A stretch of 64,000 bases of DNA. Origin: Skeletonema tropicum. Taxonomy: Eukaryota > Bacillariophyta > Thalassiosirophyceae > Thalassiosirales > Thalassiosiraceae. Location of the stretch: positions 1,860,001 to 1,924,000 of the forward strand of contig CM074127.1 in the NCBI GenBank assembly GCA_037178625.1, read 5' to 3'. Each line of letters begins with the position of its first letter. Position 1 is the first letter of the stretch. Under the pieces are notes generated by a model. That model ran no database searches. It had not been told where the DNA came from and saw only the letters and a program-made list of their open reading frames with translations. Position numbers and translations under genes: made by a program. Positions 30,432 through 41,844 of the stretch are shown here, one piece after another.

Positions 30432-30687
30432 GAGAAGCTGCACAAGCTAGAAGTAACTATGTATTAATGCCATTTACCTATCCAAAATGTGCCACATCTA
30501 TGTAACACGAATAGAAGGCGATCAACAACACTAAATAGTTTAACCTACACAATATTTTGCAATGACTGCCACTTTGATTGAATACCAAAACAAGCAAGAC
30601 ATCTGAGAGAAGCTGCACAAGCTAGAAGTAACTATGTATTAATGCCATTTACCTATCCAAAATGTGCCACATCTATGTAACACGAAT
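30388..30687. repeat. 125-bp direct duplication of the MORN gene 3' end
   Basis: Copy 1 at 30388-30512 and copy 2 at 30563-30687 look identical by eye and are 175 bp apart. Each holds the last codons (TATLIEYQNKQDI), the stop and ~80 bp of 3' flank. Copy 2 has no upstream MORN sequence. Confidence 0.9.
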
Positions 30688-30906
30688 GATATTATAAATT
30701 ATATATATGTATATTTGGTGCTGGAGCCGTGGCCGTGGCAGTGTTGGTTGGACGGAATGCACCCCTGGCGTTAGTTGATCCGCGAGAGAGGGCGACACAT
30801 GTTTAACCCGAACAATATTTTGCAATGGCTTTGATAGATGACATGGGGAAAGACGCACGCAATAAATCCAACAATTTCACAGTGAGAGTTCTCTCTTCGT
30901 AATCTA
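30688..30906. other. Gap between the MORN 3' duplication and dUTPase
   Basis: Short AT tract (TATATATGTATAT near 30699) and a second partial match to ACAATATTTTGCAATG at 30809, echoing 30549. No gene seen. Confidence 0.5.
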
Positions 30907-31538
30907 TCACGGAGGTAAATCACTTTTGTCTCTTCTGCTGCTGGGTGCAGATGTCGATCCAAATCCACCAACACCACGTTGTGTCTCTGTCAATTCGTCA
31001 ACCTGCACTGCATGAACCATTGAAATTCTTTCGAGGATTAATTGGGCAATGCGATCTCCAATGTAAACATGAAAATCCTCATGACCGAAATTGAAGAGAA
31101 CCACACCTACATTTCCTCGATCTGTTTAAAAAATATATGAATATGAAATTTTGAGATGGGTTACAATGAAATAAGCGAGGCTGTTAATTTGTACTTCAAT
31201 TTTAGCTTACAGTCAGCATCGACAACTCCAGCACCACAGCCGATCATTCTCTTAACAGCAACACCACTACATAATACACAACAGAACAAAACGCAGGAAT
31301 TAATATGAATGCATGATAACATAGCACACAATATCGAGCATTGTCGGACTTGCCTCCTTGGAGCGATACGGGCATAAGTTCCCTCTGGACAGGCAACACT
31401 CAAGTCAGTTTTAATAACTGCCATCCCCCCAGCAGGTACGACTTTAGGCTCCGCTGCACATAAATCAAACCCAGCAGATTCGGGTGACCAGCGAGTTGGC
31501 ATAGTGGCATTAGGACTGAGGAGTTTTACCAATAGCAT
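30907..31538 (-). CDS. dut: dUTPase (dUTP diphosphatase)
   Basis: Three exons: 31538-31354, 31266-31211 and 31121-30907, joined to 151 residues, the normal length of the trimeric family. It hydrolyses dUTP to dUMP and pyrophosphate, keeping uracil out of DNA and feeding dTMP synthesis. All five motifs are readable: [33 protein letters not shown]; and [10 protein letters not shown]. The first intron has a GC donor (AG|GCAAGT, 31353-31267); no GT donor keeps motif 2. The second (31210-31122) is GT-AG. The start is the first in-frame ATG ([17 protein letters not shown]). The frame is open further upstream, so a targeting presequence from an unseen exon is possible. Confidence 0.9.
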
Positions 31539-31862
31539 GATGGGAGGTGTGGAAACAATGTAATAGAAGGCTGGAGATGTATCGCCATCTGCGGAAGTTA
31601 GATAGCTGAATAGGGTGGGGGCGGCTCTGGAGAGATAGACGAGATCTTCTTCATAGGACTGATCAAGCCAAACGAACGGTTCCCGGAAAAAAGGGTCCGT
31701 CCCCACCTCCTCTGTCCCGCGTCCGGTCGAGCTGCTGCGTACTAATAGTTTTATGCCGTAGGGTCAATGGCTTAACGACAACATCCATAGACAATGCCTC
31801 ACAACAATGACCTCATCTTTTTAAGCAACAGTGACGTATTACACTACTACTGCGATAGTTCA
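31539..31862. other. Spacer between dUTPase and DDX49-like gene
   Basis: The dUTPase frame stays open upstream to about 31706 without an ATG. The rest is 3' flank of the helicase gene. No other gene seen. Confidence 0.5.
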
Positions 31863-33791
31863 TCATACCTTTGAGGCATTAACTTTTTCCATAGCTTTGC
31901 GTGCTCTCTTCTCTGCCTTCATACGCACCCTTCTATCTCTACGCTTCCTATCACGATGTTTCTTCACAAGCTCGTCGAAACCAATATCCATCAATTTCAT
32001 CTTTGTCAATCTACTCGCCTTCGCAACCGGACCAAGAGCCTTAATTGCCATATCTTCCGTGATTTCTGCACACTTTAACAGCTTCCTTCCACTGATCTTT
32101 TCAGCTTCATGAACCAGGTCTACATCTTGCTCTCCCACCAGGCTTACAGCCCTACCTCGTCGGCCTGCTCTGGCAGTACGTCCAACTCTGTGCACGTAAT
32201 CTACTGCCCTTCGTGGAAGCTCGGCATTCACAACAAGATCTACTTCTGGCACGTCTAACCCCCTCGACGCTACGTCTGTGGCAACCAATACACGAACTTG
32301 TTGTGATTGAAAAGTGCCCAATGATGCAAGACGTCGATTTTGAGACAGCAATGAATGCAACGCCACGTTTTGAATGCCAAGTTCAGTGAGAATACCCGAG
32401 ATGTGCGCAGCACGTTCGCAGGTTGGCACGAAGATGATTGCAGATTGCGCTAGCGGGTACTTGCCACTACCGTATTCTTCCTCTCGGTCATTGTTGTTAC
32501 CAATGATTTCTGAAATATCAAGATTCTCTCCAGTAGTATTGTTCCAATCAGAGCCACGACTGTTGTTGTTCAGACTTGCATCCTTCTTTGCCTTTCCACG
32601 TCCACCACGTGTCATTAATGTTCGTATAGCACATAGCAAGTAGGCTTCTCGTACACGATTGGGCATGAAGATGTATTCTTGTCGGAGTCCTGCAGGTATG
32701 TTTGGTGTGGATCCCTGATCTTCGTCGTCGCTTTCGTCATCAGATGCAGCATCATTCTTCTCTTTGGTATCACTCTTCTCGTCAGATGCATTGCTGGAAT
32801 CATCTTCATCATTCTTACCTTCAGCATGTTTCGCCTCTCCATTATCCCACGTCCCATCACTACGCACCACAACCTTCTTCAATGGCAACCTTCCCATACC
32901 CACACCAGCCAACTCCTCCAAACTCTTCAATGAACGTGTCATCGTCGCACTAAATAACAACATTCGACAATTCCGTCTCACTCGTTTCCCCTCACGCATT
33001 ATGGTAGTACTCTGCAATAAACACTCGGCAACATCTCGTTCAAACCCACTCTTTGCAGAAAGCAATCGATCTGCTTCATCCAATACTACATATTTCACCT
33101 TTCGAAAGTTGGGTCTGTAATGTGAACTACCACTAACCCCGCCCTCTCGACACAACTCTGCCAATCGTCCAGGTGTACCCACGACAAAATTAGGCTGCCG
33201 GCTCAATTCCAACGATTGTTTCGTCATATCCTCCCCCCCAATGATTAGTCCACACGTAATCTTCCACCCGGAGCCACTCCCCAATGCTAGGATTTGTTGT
33301 TGTATTTGCTTGGCAAGTTCACGTGTGGGAGTGAGGATTAGTGCGAATATGCCGTAGGGATCGTGGGATAGTTCGTGGAGGAGGGGTAAAGCGAATGCGG
33401 CGGTTTTACCGGAGCCTGTTGCGGAGAGGGTTAGTACGTGATGATTATTGTTGTTGTTGTTGTGGTTGTTGTTGTTGGATGATGATGAGGTATTAGGTTG
33501 TTTGAGGATAAAGGGGATGATGGCACGTTGTACACCTGTTGGAGTCTTGAATCCCAATTTACGACATGCTTGAACTAGAGGGGCGGAGAGGCCCAAGTCT
33601 GAAAATGTTGCTGTTAGTGCAGATGAATGGACATTGTGGTAGGGGGAAGTACTGTTACTTGTGTTGTCAGTGTTGTTTGTTGTACGTTTCTTCTTGGATG
33701 ATTCTTGAGAGCTGCTGATGGAAGGAGTCTCTGCAGCAGCGGCAGCGGCAGCGGTACGCTTGCGACTTGATGATCCAAAGAGGCTGGACAT
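31863..33791 (-). CDS. DEAD-box RNA helicase, DDX49/Dbp8-like
   Basis: A single-exon, 642-residue protein from MSSLFGSSSRKR; an in-frame ATG 99 bp further upstream (33890) would add 33 residues. All helicase motifs are present: GFKTPTGVQRA (Q), SATGSGKT (I), TPTRELA (Ia), TPGRL (Ib), DEAD (II), SAT (III), IIFV (IV), ATDVASRGLDVP (V) and HRVGRTARAG (VI). LRQEYIFMPNRVREAYL and the VDLVHEAEKISGRKL tail match DDX49/Dbp8, a nucleolar helicase for 18S rRNA maturation. An acidic Ser/Asp insert lies between motif III and the second RecA domain. The basic C-terminus is typical of nucleolar helicases. Confidence 0.85.
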   Translation of the reverse strand: MSSLFGSSSRKRTAAAAAAAETPSISSSQESSKKKRTTNNTDNTSNSTSPYHNVHSSALTATFSDLGLSAPLVQACRKLGFKTPTGVQRAIIPFILKQPNTSSSSNNNNHNNNNNNHHVLTLSATGSGKTAAFALPLLHELSHDPYGIFALILTPTRELAKQIQQQILALGSGSGWKITCGLIIGGEDMTKQSLELSRQPNFVVGTPGRLAELCREGGVSGSSHYRPNFRKVKYVVLDEADRLLSAKSGFERDVAECLLQSTTIMREGKRVRRNCRMLLFSATMTRSLKSLEELAGVGMGRLPLKKVVVRSDGTWDNGEAKHAEGKNDEDDSSNASDEKSDTKEKNDAASDDESDDEDQGSTPNIPAGLRQEYIFMPNRVREAYLLCAIRTLMTRGGRGKAKKDASLNNNSRGSDWNNTTGENLDISEIIGNNNDREEEYGSGKYPLAQSAIIFVPTCERAAHISGILTELGIQNVALHSLLSQNRRLASLGTFQSQQVRVLVATDVASRGLDVPEVDLVVNAELPRRAVDYVHRVGRTARAGRRGRAVSLVGEQDVDLVHEAEKISGRKLLKCAEITEDMAIKALGPVAKASRLTKMKLMDIGFDELVKKHRDRKRRDRRVRMKAEKRARKAMEKVNASKV

Positions 33792-34146
33792 GATGATGGT
33801 CGTATTGTTAGTGCTATCAGTCCACGCTGAATCTCTTATATCCGTATTAAGTAGTTGCATCAACCTATTTCTCCTTCTCCATCGATGCATTCATCATTTG
33901 TTCTTCAAAAATTGAATGGCGCTGAGAGAAGAGGCGGTCAGTTGCCCACGAAGCCCACGAAGCCCACGAACCCAATCGATCTTTGAAGATATCCTACGTA
34001 CGGTGGAATCAGTATCAAAAATTGTGGTTTCGTTGTGAGAATTGAGAATTCGGATCAAATCACGTCACTCGACAATGATCTTGCTATTGACGCAACAATT
34101 CTTGTGCAGTAGAATATGATAGCCTCACAAAACATAACTTAACAAC
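33792..34146. promoter_or_regulatory. Divergent promoter region of helicase and monooxygenase genes
   Basis: Carries three tandem CCCACGAAG/C units at about 33945-33972. No gene seen. Confidence 0.4.
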
Positions 34147-35835
34147 ATGAGCGAAACCAAGACGAACAGCGAAGCCCCCGATGCCGACACCATAGAGCAT
34201 CATCCCCTAGTAATCGTCGGCGGAGGAATCGGCGGGCTAGTATTGGCCCTCTGCCTCGATCAAGTCTACAATCACGACAGTAACAACACCAACAACACCA
34301 ACACGAAACTACCAATCCACGTCTACGAATCCACCACAGCCTACACCGCCAACGCCGGGGGTGCCATTGGTCTCTACGCCAATGGCCTACGCGTATTGAA
34401 AGATTTGAATGATACTGCTCCCACATTGCTTACGAAAGTGAGGGAGGCGGGATGTGAGTATAAATATCGACGGTGGATGAGGCATGATGGATTGGAGGTG
34501 GCGGTGGCACGGGAGGATGAGTTGCTGCCTGATTTGGACAAGGTTGAAGGTGAGGAGGAGGAGGAGGAGGGCAGTAGTGCTACAAAGATGACATCTGTAG
34601 CTGGAAATAGTCGTAGTGTGGTAGATGCGGATAATCGTCCACGACGTGGATCCTTGGGAAGGATTCGGCGAATTTCCCAAAGAACATCTTTTCGGATTGA
34701 AACTGACTTGCTAAGTATAGGCATTCGTCGCTGGAAGTATCAACAAGTCCTCTACGAGGCATGTATCGAGGCTGGCATTACAATTCACTTTGGCAAACGC
34801 TTACAATCTGCAACAACTACCACCACTTTTGATTCCAAAACACTACTTGAATTCAAAGATGGTTCCAAAATTACAACCTCACTCCTAATCGGTGCAGATG
34901 GGATCAATTCCAAAGTACGGAATTATATCCTAAACCCCACCGCGGAAGAAGAGGCGCAGAAGAAACTAGAGGATTACATGCCGGAATATACCGGTGTGAC
35001 GTGTTTGATGGGGTGTGCCAATGTACCGTTTATGAGGGGGATTTGTTTCCCTTCGTCGGCTACGTCCAAATGTCATGCTTGTTATTATCCTACAAAGGTT
35101 CCTACAGAGGAAGAAGAAGAAGAAGAAGGCAACAGTAAAGATGCTGACAATAACGACAAGTATGAAATGGTCTTTCAAATCTACTTTCCATCACCAATTG
35201 AACGTCCCGATACATGGCGAACGCTCACACCTGATGAGGCCAAAGTGGAATGTAAAGAGTTGGCACAGAAATTACGTGAGGATGGATGGGATGAACAATT
35301 TCTGAAACCGTTGGAAAGTTCGTCGTTGAAGGGGGTGTTACGTGTGGGATTGAGGAGTAGAGAGGCATTGGATGTTTGGCATGTTGGTAGTGGTGAGGAG
35401 GAGGATGTTGGTAAAGCCGTATTGTTGGGAGATGCGGCTCATCCTCCCGTACCATACATTGGACAGGGTGCGCAAATGGCCATGGAGGATGCTGGTACGT
35501 TATCACTCTTGTTAGGACACTTTTGTCCCATTAATGACAGTGATGACGATGATCAAGCGTCAGCAACAATTGACCTGTCCAAGTTCCAAGAGGCAATGAA
35601 AGTCTATGAAAAGTTGCGTGTTCCAAGGACCAAGGCAGTCTTGGGATCTTCTGTCCAGTTGGGGAAGACACAACAAAAACGTGCGGACTCCAAGTTTTAC
35701 AATGCGTGGCGTGAGTTGTCCATCAAAGCCCAGGTGTGGGCATATGGAACACTGCCGGTGATGAGACCAGGTGCAGCATTTAATTATCGTACCAAAGTTG
35801 AAGAAGCGCTGAAAGAGCTGGAAACTGCAATGTAA
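34147..35835 (+). CDS. FAD-dependent monooxygenase (aromatic hydroxylase/epoxidase type)
   Basis: A single-exon 562-residue protein. The N-terminal Rossmann motif VIVGGGIGGLVLAL (GxGxxG) begins at residue ~19, with the ribose-binding Glu in HVYES. LLIGADGINSKVR is the DG motif that contacts both FAD and NAD(P)H. VLLGDAAHPPVPYIGQGAQMAMEDAGTL is the GD/FAD-phosphate motif. The order fits class A flavin monooxygenases such as salicylate hydroxylase and zeaxanthin epoxidase; the substrate cannot be read. Two acidic Glu runs (near residues 137-142 and 320-326) are low-complexity insertions. No targeting signal is evident. Confidence 0.85.
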   Translation: MSETKTNSEAPDADTIEHHPLVIVGGGIGGLVLALCLDQVYNHDSNNTNNTNTKLPIHVYESTTAYTANAGGAIGLYANGLRVLKDLNDTAPTLLTKVREAGCEYKYRRWMRHDGLEVAVAREDELLPDLDKVEGEEEEEEGSSATKMTSVAGNSRSVVDADNRPRRGSLGRIRRISQRTSFRIETDLLSIGIRRWKYQQVLYEACIEAGITIHFGKRLQSATTTTTFDSKTLLEFKDGSKITTSLLIGADGINSKVRNYILNPTAEEEAQKKLEDYMPEYTGVTCLMGCANVPFMRGICFPSSATSKCHACYYPTKVPTEEEEEEEGNSKDADNNDKYEMVFQIYFPSPIERPDTWRTLTPDEAKVECKELAQKLREDGWDEQFLKPLESSSLKGVLRVGLRSREALDVWHVGSGEEEDVGKAVLLGDAAHPPVPYIGQGAQMAMEDAGTLSLLLGHFCPINDSDDDDQASATIDLSKFQEAMKVYEKLRVPRTKAVLGSSVQLGKTQQKRADSKFYNAWRELSIKAQVWAYGTLPVMRPGAAFNYRTKVEEALKELETAM

Positions 35836-35977
35836 ATAGAGGAAGGATAGATCGGGGCGTTGAAGCGTAAGAGACTTTGGAGTCAAAAAGTACCGTGGAA
35901 GAACGGGGTGCTGGAGCAGAAGAGACTTTCGAGTAATACAAACACAAAACTAAATATGCAAAATTAATATAACTGAG

Positions 35978-38900
35978 CTAAGCACTGGCAGATAAGAGTG
36001 AACCAAGTGTGCGATGTATTTCACCATTCCCTTTGCTGCCAAGTTCATTGCTCGCTTCAAGAGCCTCGGCCCATACTCCTCTGGCTTTGTCATTCTGGTT
36101 GAGCACATTGTGAATATTACCAATAACGAATAGACAACTGATGATGTCAGACTCAATAACCTCCTTGCCATCCTTTCGATATATTTCCACAGCCTTTTGG
36201 AGATGAAGGGTTGCACCCTCCAAATTTCCTGCGCGGAACTGAATCATGCCAATTTTCTGGACAGTCGATGCAATCCTCTTGTTGTTTTCTGGACAAACTC
36301 TCAGCAGTATTTGAAGTGCTATTTATAGAATAAAAAGTGTGAGATGGTAGAATGATATTGGTAAGACGATTGGAAGTTAAATTTGACTCACCATCTTTGT
36401 AGGATTTGACTGCGTCTTCCTGTTTGCTCATGTCACTTTTAACATTCCCAATTGCCATTAAAGCATCGGCAACAGACTCGTGATCCCGACCAAGCTCAGC
36501 AATGCGAATGCTCATGCCGTCATCATAATGTTCTAGTGCGAGCTCCCACTCCTCCTTCTCTCTATGCACATTTCCAATATTGCTCAAAGTTTCTGCTTCC
36601 TTCAACCTGTCTCCCAGGAGCTGTGACACTCTCCGGGCATCGCTCAACTTGCGAAGAGCACCATCAAGGTCACCACTCGCAGCGTCTGTAAAGCCCATTA
36701 TGCTATAGGTATCTCTTACTGATGGGTCCGCCTCGCCATGAATTCCTATTCTAATCTCCAACGCCTTCTGAAAGAAAGTCAATGCCCTTGAATATAGTTT
36801 CTGACTGATCTTTGTCAATCCCATTGCATACAAAGTGGAAGCAATGTCATCATGACTCTTGCCGTAAACACTCTTTTGAATCTCAAGACATTCAACATAA
36901 CATTCCATAGCCTGGACATAGTCGGTGGTTTCATTGAAGAGACTAGCCATCCCTAACAGTGCATCAACTAAAGATAAATCATGATCATTATTCAGAGACC
37001 TCAATATCTGCACGGCTTCATTGTAGGCGTGTTCTGCTTGTTCGTAATCTCCAATTTCTTTCAAATGTGCACCAAGAATTGTGAGAGTAATTGCAACTTC
37101 CTCGCTGTCTCCCAATCTCTTTCGTTGGATGCCTATGGCGTCATTTAAACATGAAGTCGCCAGAGAGTTCTCCCCCATAGCACTCTTCACCCCACTTTGA
37201 TTCACCAAAGTCTCTGCGATGTCAAGGTGTGTGGGCCCGAGCACTTCTTTCACCAAGGTAATGCTGTCCTGGTATAATTTATCAGCGGCCTTGTAGTCAC
37301 CTTGCTTCTCATACTCCGAACCCACTAGATACGTCAACTGAGCCAATTTAATCTTCTTGTTCGGAGCAAACCTCTGCAGCAGCTTCATCCCTTGCTTGAA
37401 TTTGACAATGCATTTGTTACATTCGGCACTGGCGCTAAGTAAGAAGGCTTCAAGAATAAGGATCTTACTCCTCAGGATAGGAGAAGAATCATCGTCTGCG
37501 AATTTCAGAGCATCATTTAGCACCTGGAGTGCATCTTCGAAGTTTTGGATAGCTTGATCTACATCACTCTGGAGTAAAACTTCACCCTTTTTCGTGAGCA
37601 GTGATGCAATGAATGAGTGGCTATCACCGAGCTCTACTTTCTCGAACTCATGCGCCTCCTCGTAGCATTGGAGTGCGTCATCCAGATATCCACCTCTGCG
37701 ATGCTGATTTCTTCCTAATTTGTATAGAACAATTCCAAAATCGAGATGGTATCTCGGTGGAATAATCTTCAGAATGCCAATGGCTTTATCAAAGCACGTC
37801 TGTGCTGTGGCGTAGTCACTCATTGTAGAAAGAATATCTCCCATGAGGCAGAGGCTTCTGACATAGAGAATATTCTCTTGTCCAGACGTCGTTACTCTAA
37901 TCTTCATACATTCTGAAATCTTCTCTTCTGCTGCACCAAACTCATTTGCTTCTGCATGGATCATGCTACTATTGTACAACAATGCAGCGACAAGCTCTGA
38001 TGGACCAAGATTCGACTCAACAAGCTTGATGCACGTGTTACAAAATTTCGTGGCGCTTTTGAAGAGGCCAAGTTTTGCCAAAGATAGGCTGATTTCATGA
38101 AGACATCGCCCTGCTTCAAGCGTAGTACAACGTCCATTAGGGCCACCAACTTCTCTTGCGACCTCTTCCATTAAAACAGATTCCAAATGTTCAAACGTTG
38201 TTATCACATCAGATTCTTCTCTCTCGTACTTAACCTTCTCCCAAAAACGTTCTATGTCGTTGACATGAGCTCTGGTTCCCTCGGTCCATCCCTGATACCA
38301 AAATCTTCCCCTGAGAAAACTTTCATTCCGGAGCAAGGATTCCACGTCATTGTACATAGCAGCTTGGATCATGTGCGTTGGAGCCTTTTCCAATGCATAC
38401 TTGCGCGCTTTGTCTGGTTGCAGATTGTCCCAAAAGAAATTGGACTTTGCTTGAAGATATGATTGGACATAAGCTTCATTCCAACGTTGTTCAGAATGCT
38501 TCACTAAATGTTGCATGTCAATGTCATTGAAGATATGCTCGCAAAAGCCGCAAATGACTTCACTGTCAATCTTGATGCTACTTTCTTTCTTCTCAGAATC
38601 AGACGTTGTGCTGTGCTTCGTAATGGTAAAGACCCCAAGAGCACCCAGTATCTGCGGTACAAGCATTGATGCACGTCGGCCATGGCTTTGAAATAATGGA
38701 TCCTCGTTGGAGAGAACAGCAGATTCGTTCTCTACAGCTTTCATAAAGAACTCAGTTGCAACTTCAAATGGTATGGAAGCAGAATAAGACTCTTTGCAGA
38801 AAACTTTAACGAACGCAGCAAAGCAGAAACGAATTATCTTTGTTTCTGTTCCATTCACCCGTGGCGACATAGATCGGTGCATCATTGCATACAACACATC

Positions 38901-41630
38901 CAAGCAGCTACTACCACTATTTTTGATCGATTCATTTATTTCAGCCAAAACCTCGTCAGTGCCCTTGTGGCTACCAGCCGTTGCACGCTTCAAGTTCAGC
39001 CACCGGCCTGCATGCCTGACTGTAAGTGGGTGATGATGGCACGCTTCGACAAAGTCTGCGAGAATGGTAGTATTCGCTATCCGGTGATTTAGAGGCAGGT
39101 CCGACTCGTTTAAGAAGAGGCGGATTGATTCCTTCGAGCTCAATGGAGGGACGGTCACAACAACTGCTCCATTGATTTGTGAGGCCCTTGATGTCACTAC
39201 TATATCGTTGATTTTATCACCTTCTCCGCCACGACGAAACTGATACCATCCAATTTCGGATTCATCTTTCACATCATCGAGAACAACGAGTAGGATTTTG
39301 TGACTGCTCTTCCAGCGTTTCCGTTGCACCGACGTTAAGAGCTTACCCATGTGGTACCGAGCTTCTTCCATGTGTGCCTTCATTCGCAATCTAGCAACAT
39401 CAGGATCTTCGCAAGGACTGCGCACAAATGGCGAAAGTCGCAAGTGGTGCGGCTTTACACCTATTTGTCGACAGATATCTGACAAGTTCTTGCTGTAACG
39501 TTCAAAATCGAGGCTATCAGAGCCCATGCTAACCCATGAAATCCCATGATAGCGCGTGCGAATATCACCACGATTACATACCAACGCAGCAACTATACTT
39601 TTTCCAGTACCCCCTAATCCATTTTTTCCCAAGATTGCAACACACCCCTCATTTTCTTCACGACTGATTCTCATTGTGACCAATTCTCTAACTACATTGC
39701 TAACAACTGACTCACGGGGGAGCGGATCACTATTTTTCACGCATGCCAGTGCATCTTTGGCAGCCTGGGGAACAGTGGCCCCACTGGACTTACTGTTTCG
39801 ATTCAAGTATGACTCCCATTCTTTCTGCGTGTCTGATTTCCCCCCCTCAAATGACGTGATGGAACGGTTATGTGACCGCTGATGTCGCCTTCCAGTGGGA
39901 TCGCTACGCCTACTATTACGACTCCGCCTGCTGTTACGGCTAGGTCTACTGTCAGTGAGGCTTGGCTTACTACTACCATAAGTATCCGGAGTTGCTGGCA
40001 CATTATCAAAAGAAGCAGATCTGATGGCATCTTTGGCTTGCTTTCCTTCGCCGTCTAAATCCATTGTTTCCAGATCCCTAATTGATGATTCAAGAAGATT
40101 CATAAACTGCACTCTGTCAACATTCTTCTCACTACCATACTTTGCTGCTAGTTTGAGTTTCTCCATCGGTGTCAGATAGGATGTATCACCAATGTCAATG
40201 CCATCATCTGACTTTGCCTCTGCAGGTGTCGGAGTTTCAGCAACCATGCCGATTACAGGAAGTGGGCTCATTACAGGGAGTGGGCTCTTCAATTCCGATA
40301 CTTTGTCCTGCGAAGAATCTTCGCCGTCGTCATCCGATACTTCCAATCCCTCCATTGCTTTCAGTGCAACCTGGGACATGACTTCGGATCCTCTCTTGTC
40401 GCTTGCATAGCTTGCATAAGACGTATGTGATTGTGCAGATGATCTCCTGTTGCTTAGATATGATTGTCCGGATCCCCTCCGTAAACTCTCTTCTGTCAGT
40501 CTTGACGGGGGAAGTGGTGGTTCTCCTCTCTTCACTGTAGGTGGTAGAGGTGGAGAACGCCGAGGAGGAGGAATACTTGCCTTGACATTATTATTGCTTT
40601 GTTCTTCATCTTTATTGAAAGGAGCAGCAGCCGACGATCCATCGATACTGGTCAAAGGCGTAAACGTAGACCCACCCCCGAAAGAGCTCGAGAAGGTGTC
40701 AAGCTTTTCTCGAGATGAAGCATCATCTGAAGTCTCACTGAGAAGTGAATTCCGGCGTGAGTCTGGCAGGACGTTGCCGGTAACAGGATCATCTTCTTTA
40801 TTGCTTTTCCCATCTTTTACTTCATTATTATCATTACCGTCTTTGGTCGAGTCAGAACTGTCACTGTCATCTTTTTCACCTGGTGACTCCCCATCCCCCC
40901 TCTCTGGGGCTTTACCTTCATCACCATTATCAATTTGGTCATTTGAAGATTTGTCCCCTTTCTTTATTTCCTCGCGTGCTACTGCTTCTTTTGATGACGT
41001 CGACATCTCATCTTGAGAATCGCTTAATTCACTATGACCACTGTAACTTTCTTCCGAAATACTACTGCCACTTGATGAGTGAGACGAAATAATACTGTTA
41101 TTATCATCGTCTTCCATCTTGCTAGATTCTTTACTCCCCAGACTGATTTCTTCTGATTGGCCTTTTTCTTTTTTAGCCTTTGTTGGTACATTATCAACTA
41201 CTACTACCTTTTTCTTGTCTTGTTCATCATCAATCACATTACTGGCTTTAATCCCCTCGTTGCTAGAATGACTATGTTTTGATTGATCTCCATCATCGTG
41301 ACTGTTGGTCATGCTAATTCCACTACTACTCTCCTCACTCATCCCACTACTAAAACTACCTTCATCGCTACTATCAACCTCAACATCACCCAGTGACATG
41401 CTCTCATCATCATCATCATTATCATCTTTTGCAGCCTTAGTGTTCGTGCGTTTTCTCCCTTTACTGCTGCTCCTGCTGCTGTTGGAGGAGGAACTAGTGC
41501 TATCGCCGCTACTGAGACTTTCGACACTGCTGCTACTTTCACTGCCCTCGTCGTCGTCGTCATCGCTTATTGGCTCACTGATGATGCTGCTGCCGACGCT
41601 GCTGCTGATATCGTCACTCATGTTTACCAT
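35978..41630 (-). CDS. NB-ARC-like STAND NTPase with C-terminal TPR array
   Basis: Two exons, 41630-36392 and 36318-35978, joined across a 73-bp GT-AG intron (SYKD|ALQILL) to 1859 residues. Residues 1-~620 are Ser/Asp/Glu-rich and probably disordered. The NTPase module starts at ~640: P-loop ILGKNGLGGTGKS, kinase-2 ILLVVLDDV, DIVVTSRAS (RNBS-B-like) and HHPLTVRHAGRWL in the GLPL position. About a dozen TPR units then run from ~1130 to the end (DYATAQTCFDKAIGIL, GDYKAADKLYQDSITL, DYEQAEHAYNEAVQIL, KEEWELALEHYDDGMSI), many of the kinesin-light-chain 42-residue type. NB-ARC proteins are ATP/ADP switches in plant NLR and animal Apaf-1 signalling. TPRs here replace LRRs or WD40s as the sensor. Role in this alga unknown. 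Confidence 0.85.
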
Positions 41631-41844
41631 ACCGCAGTTATTATTATTGTTATCGATCAAGAAGAAGTGCAGTGGAATTCAACTCAACAATCAATAGCAG
41701 AGTATGAATGATGCAAGCGACATAGCATTGAGAGCAACGAGCAATCAACGCAACGGCGACACTGATTCAAAATTGTTGTCCATACCAGTAAACAATCATA
41801 AATAACTGTATCAATGCGTGTCACTCACAGAGAGTGTTGATCTT

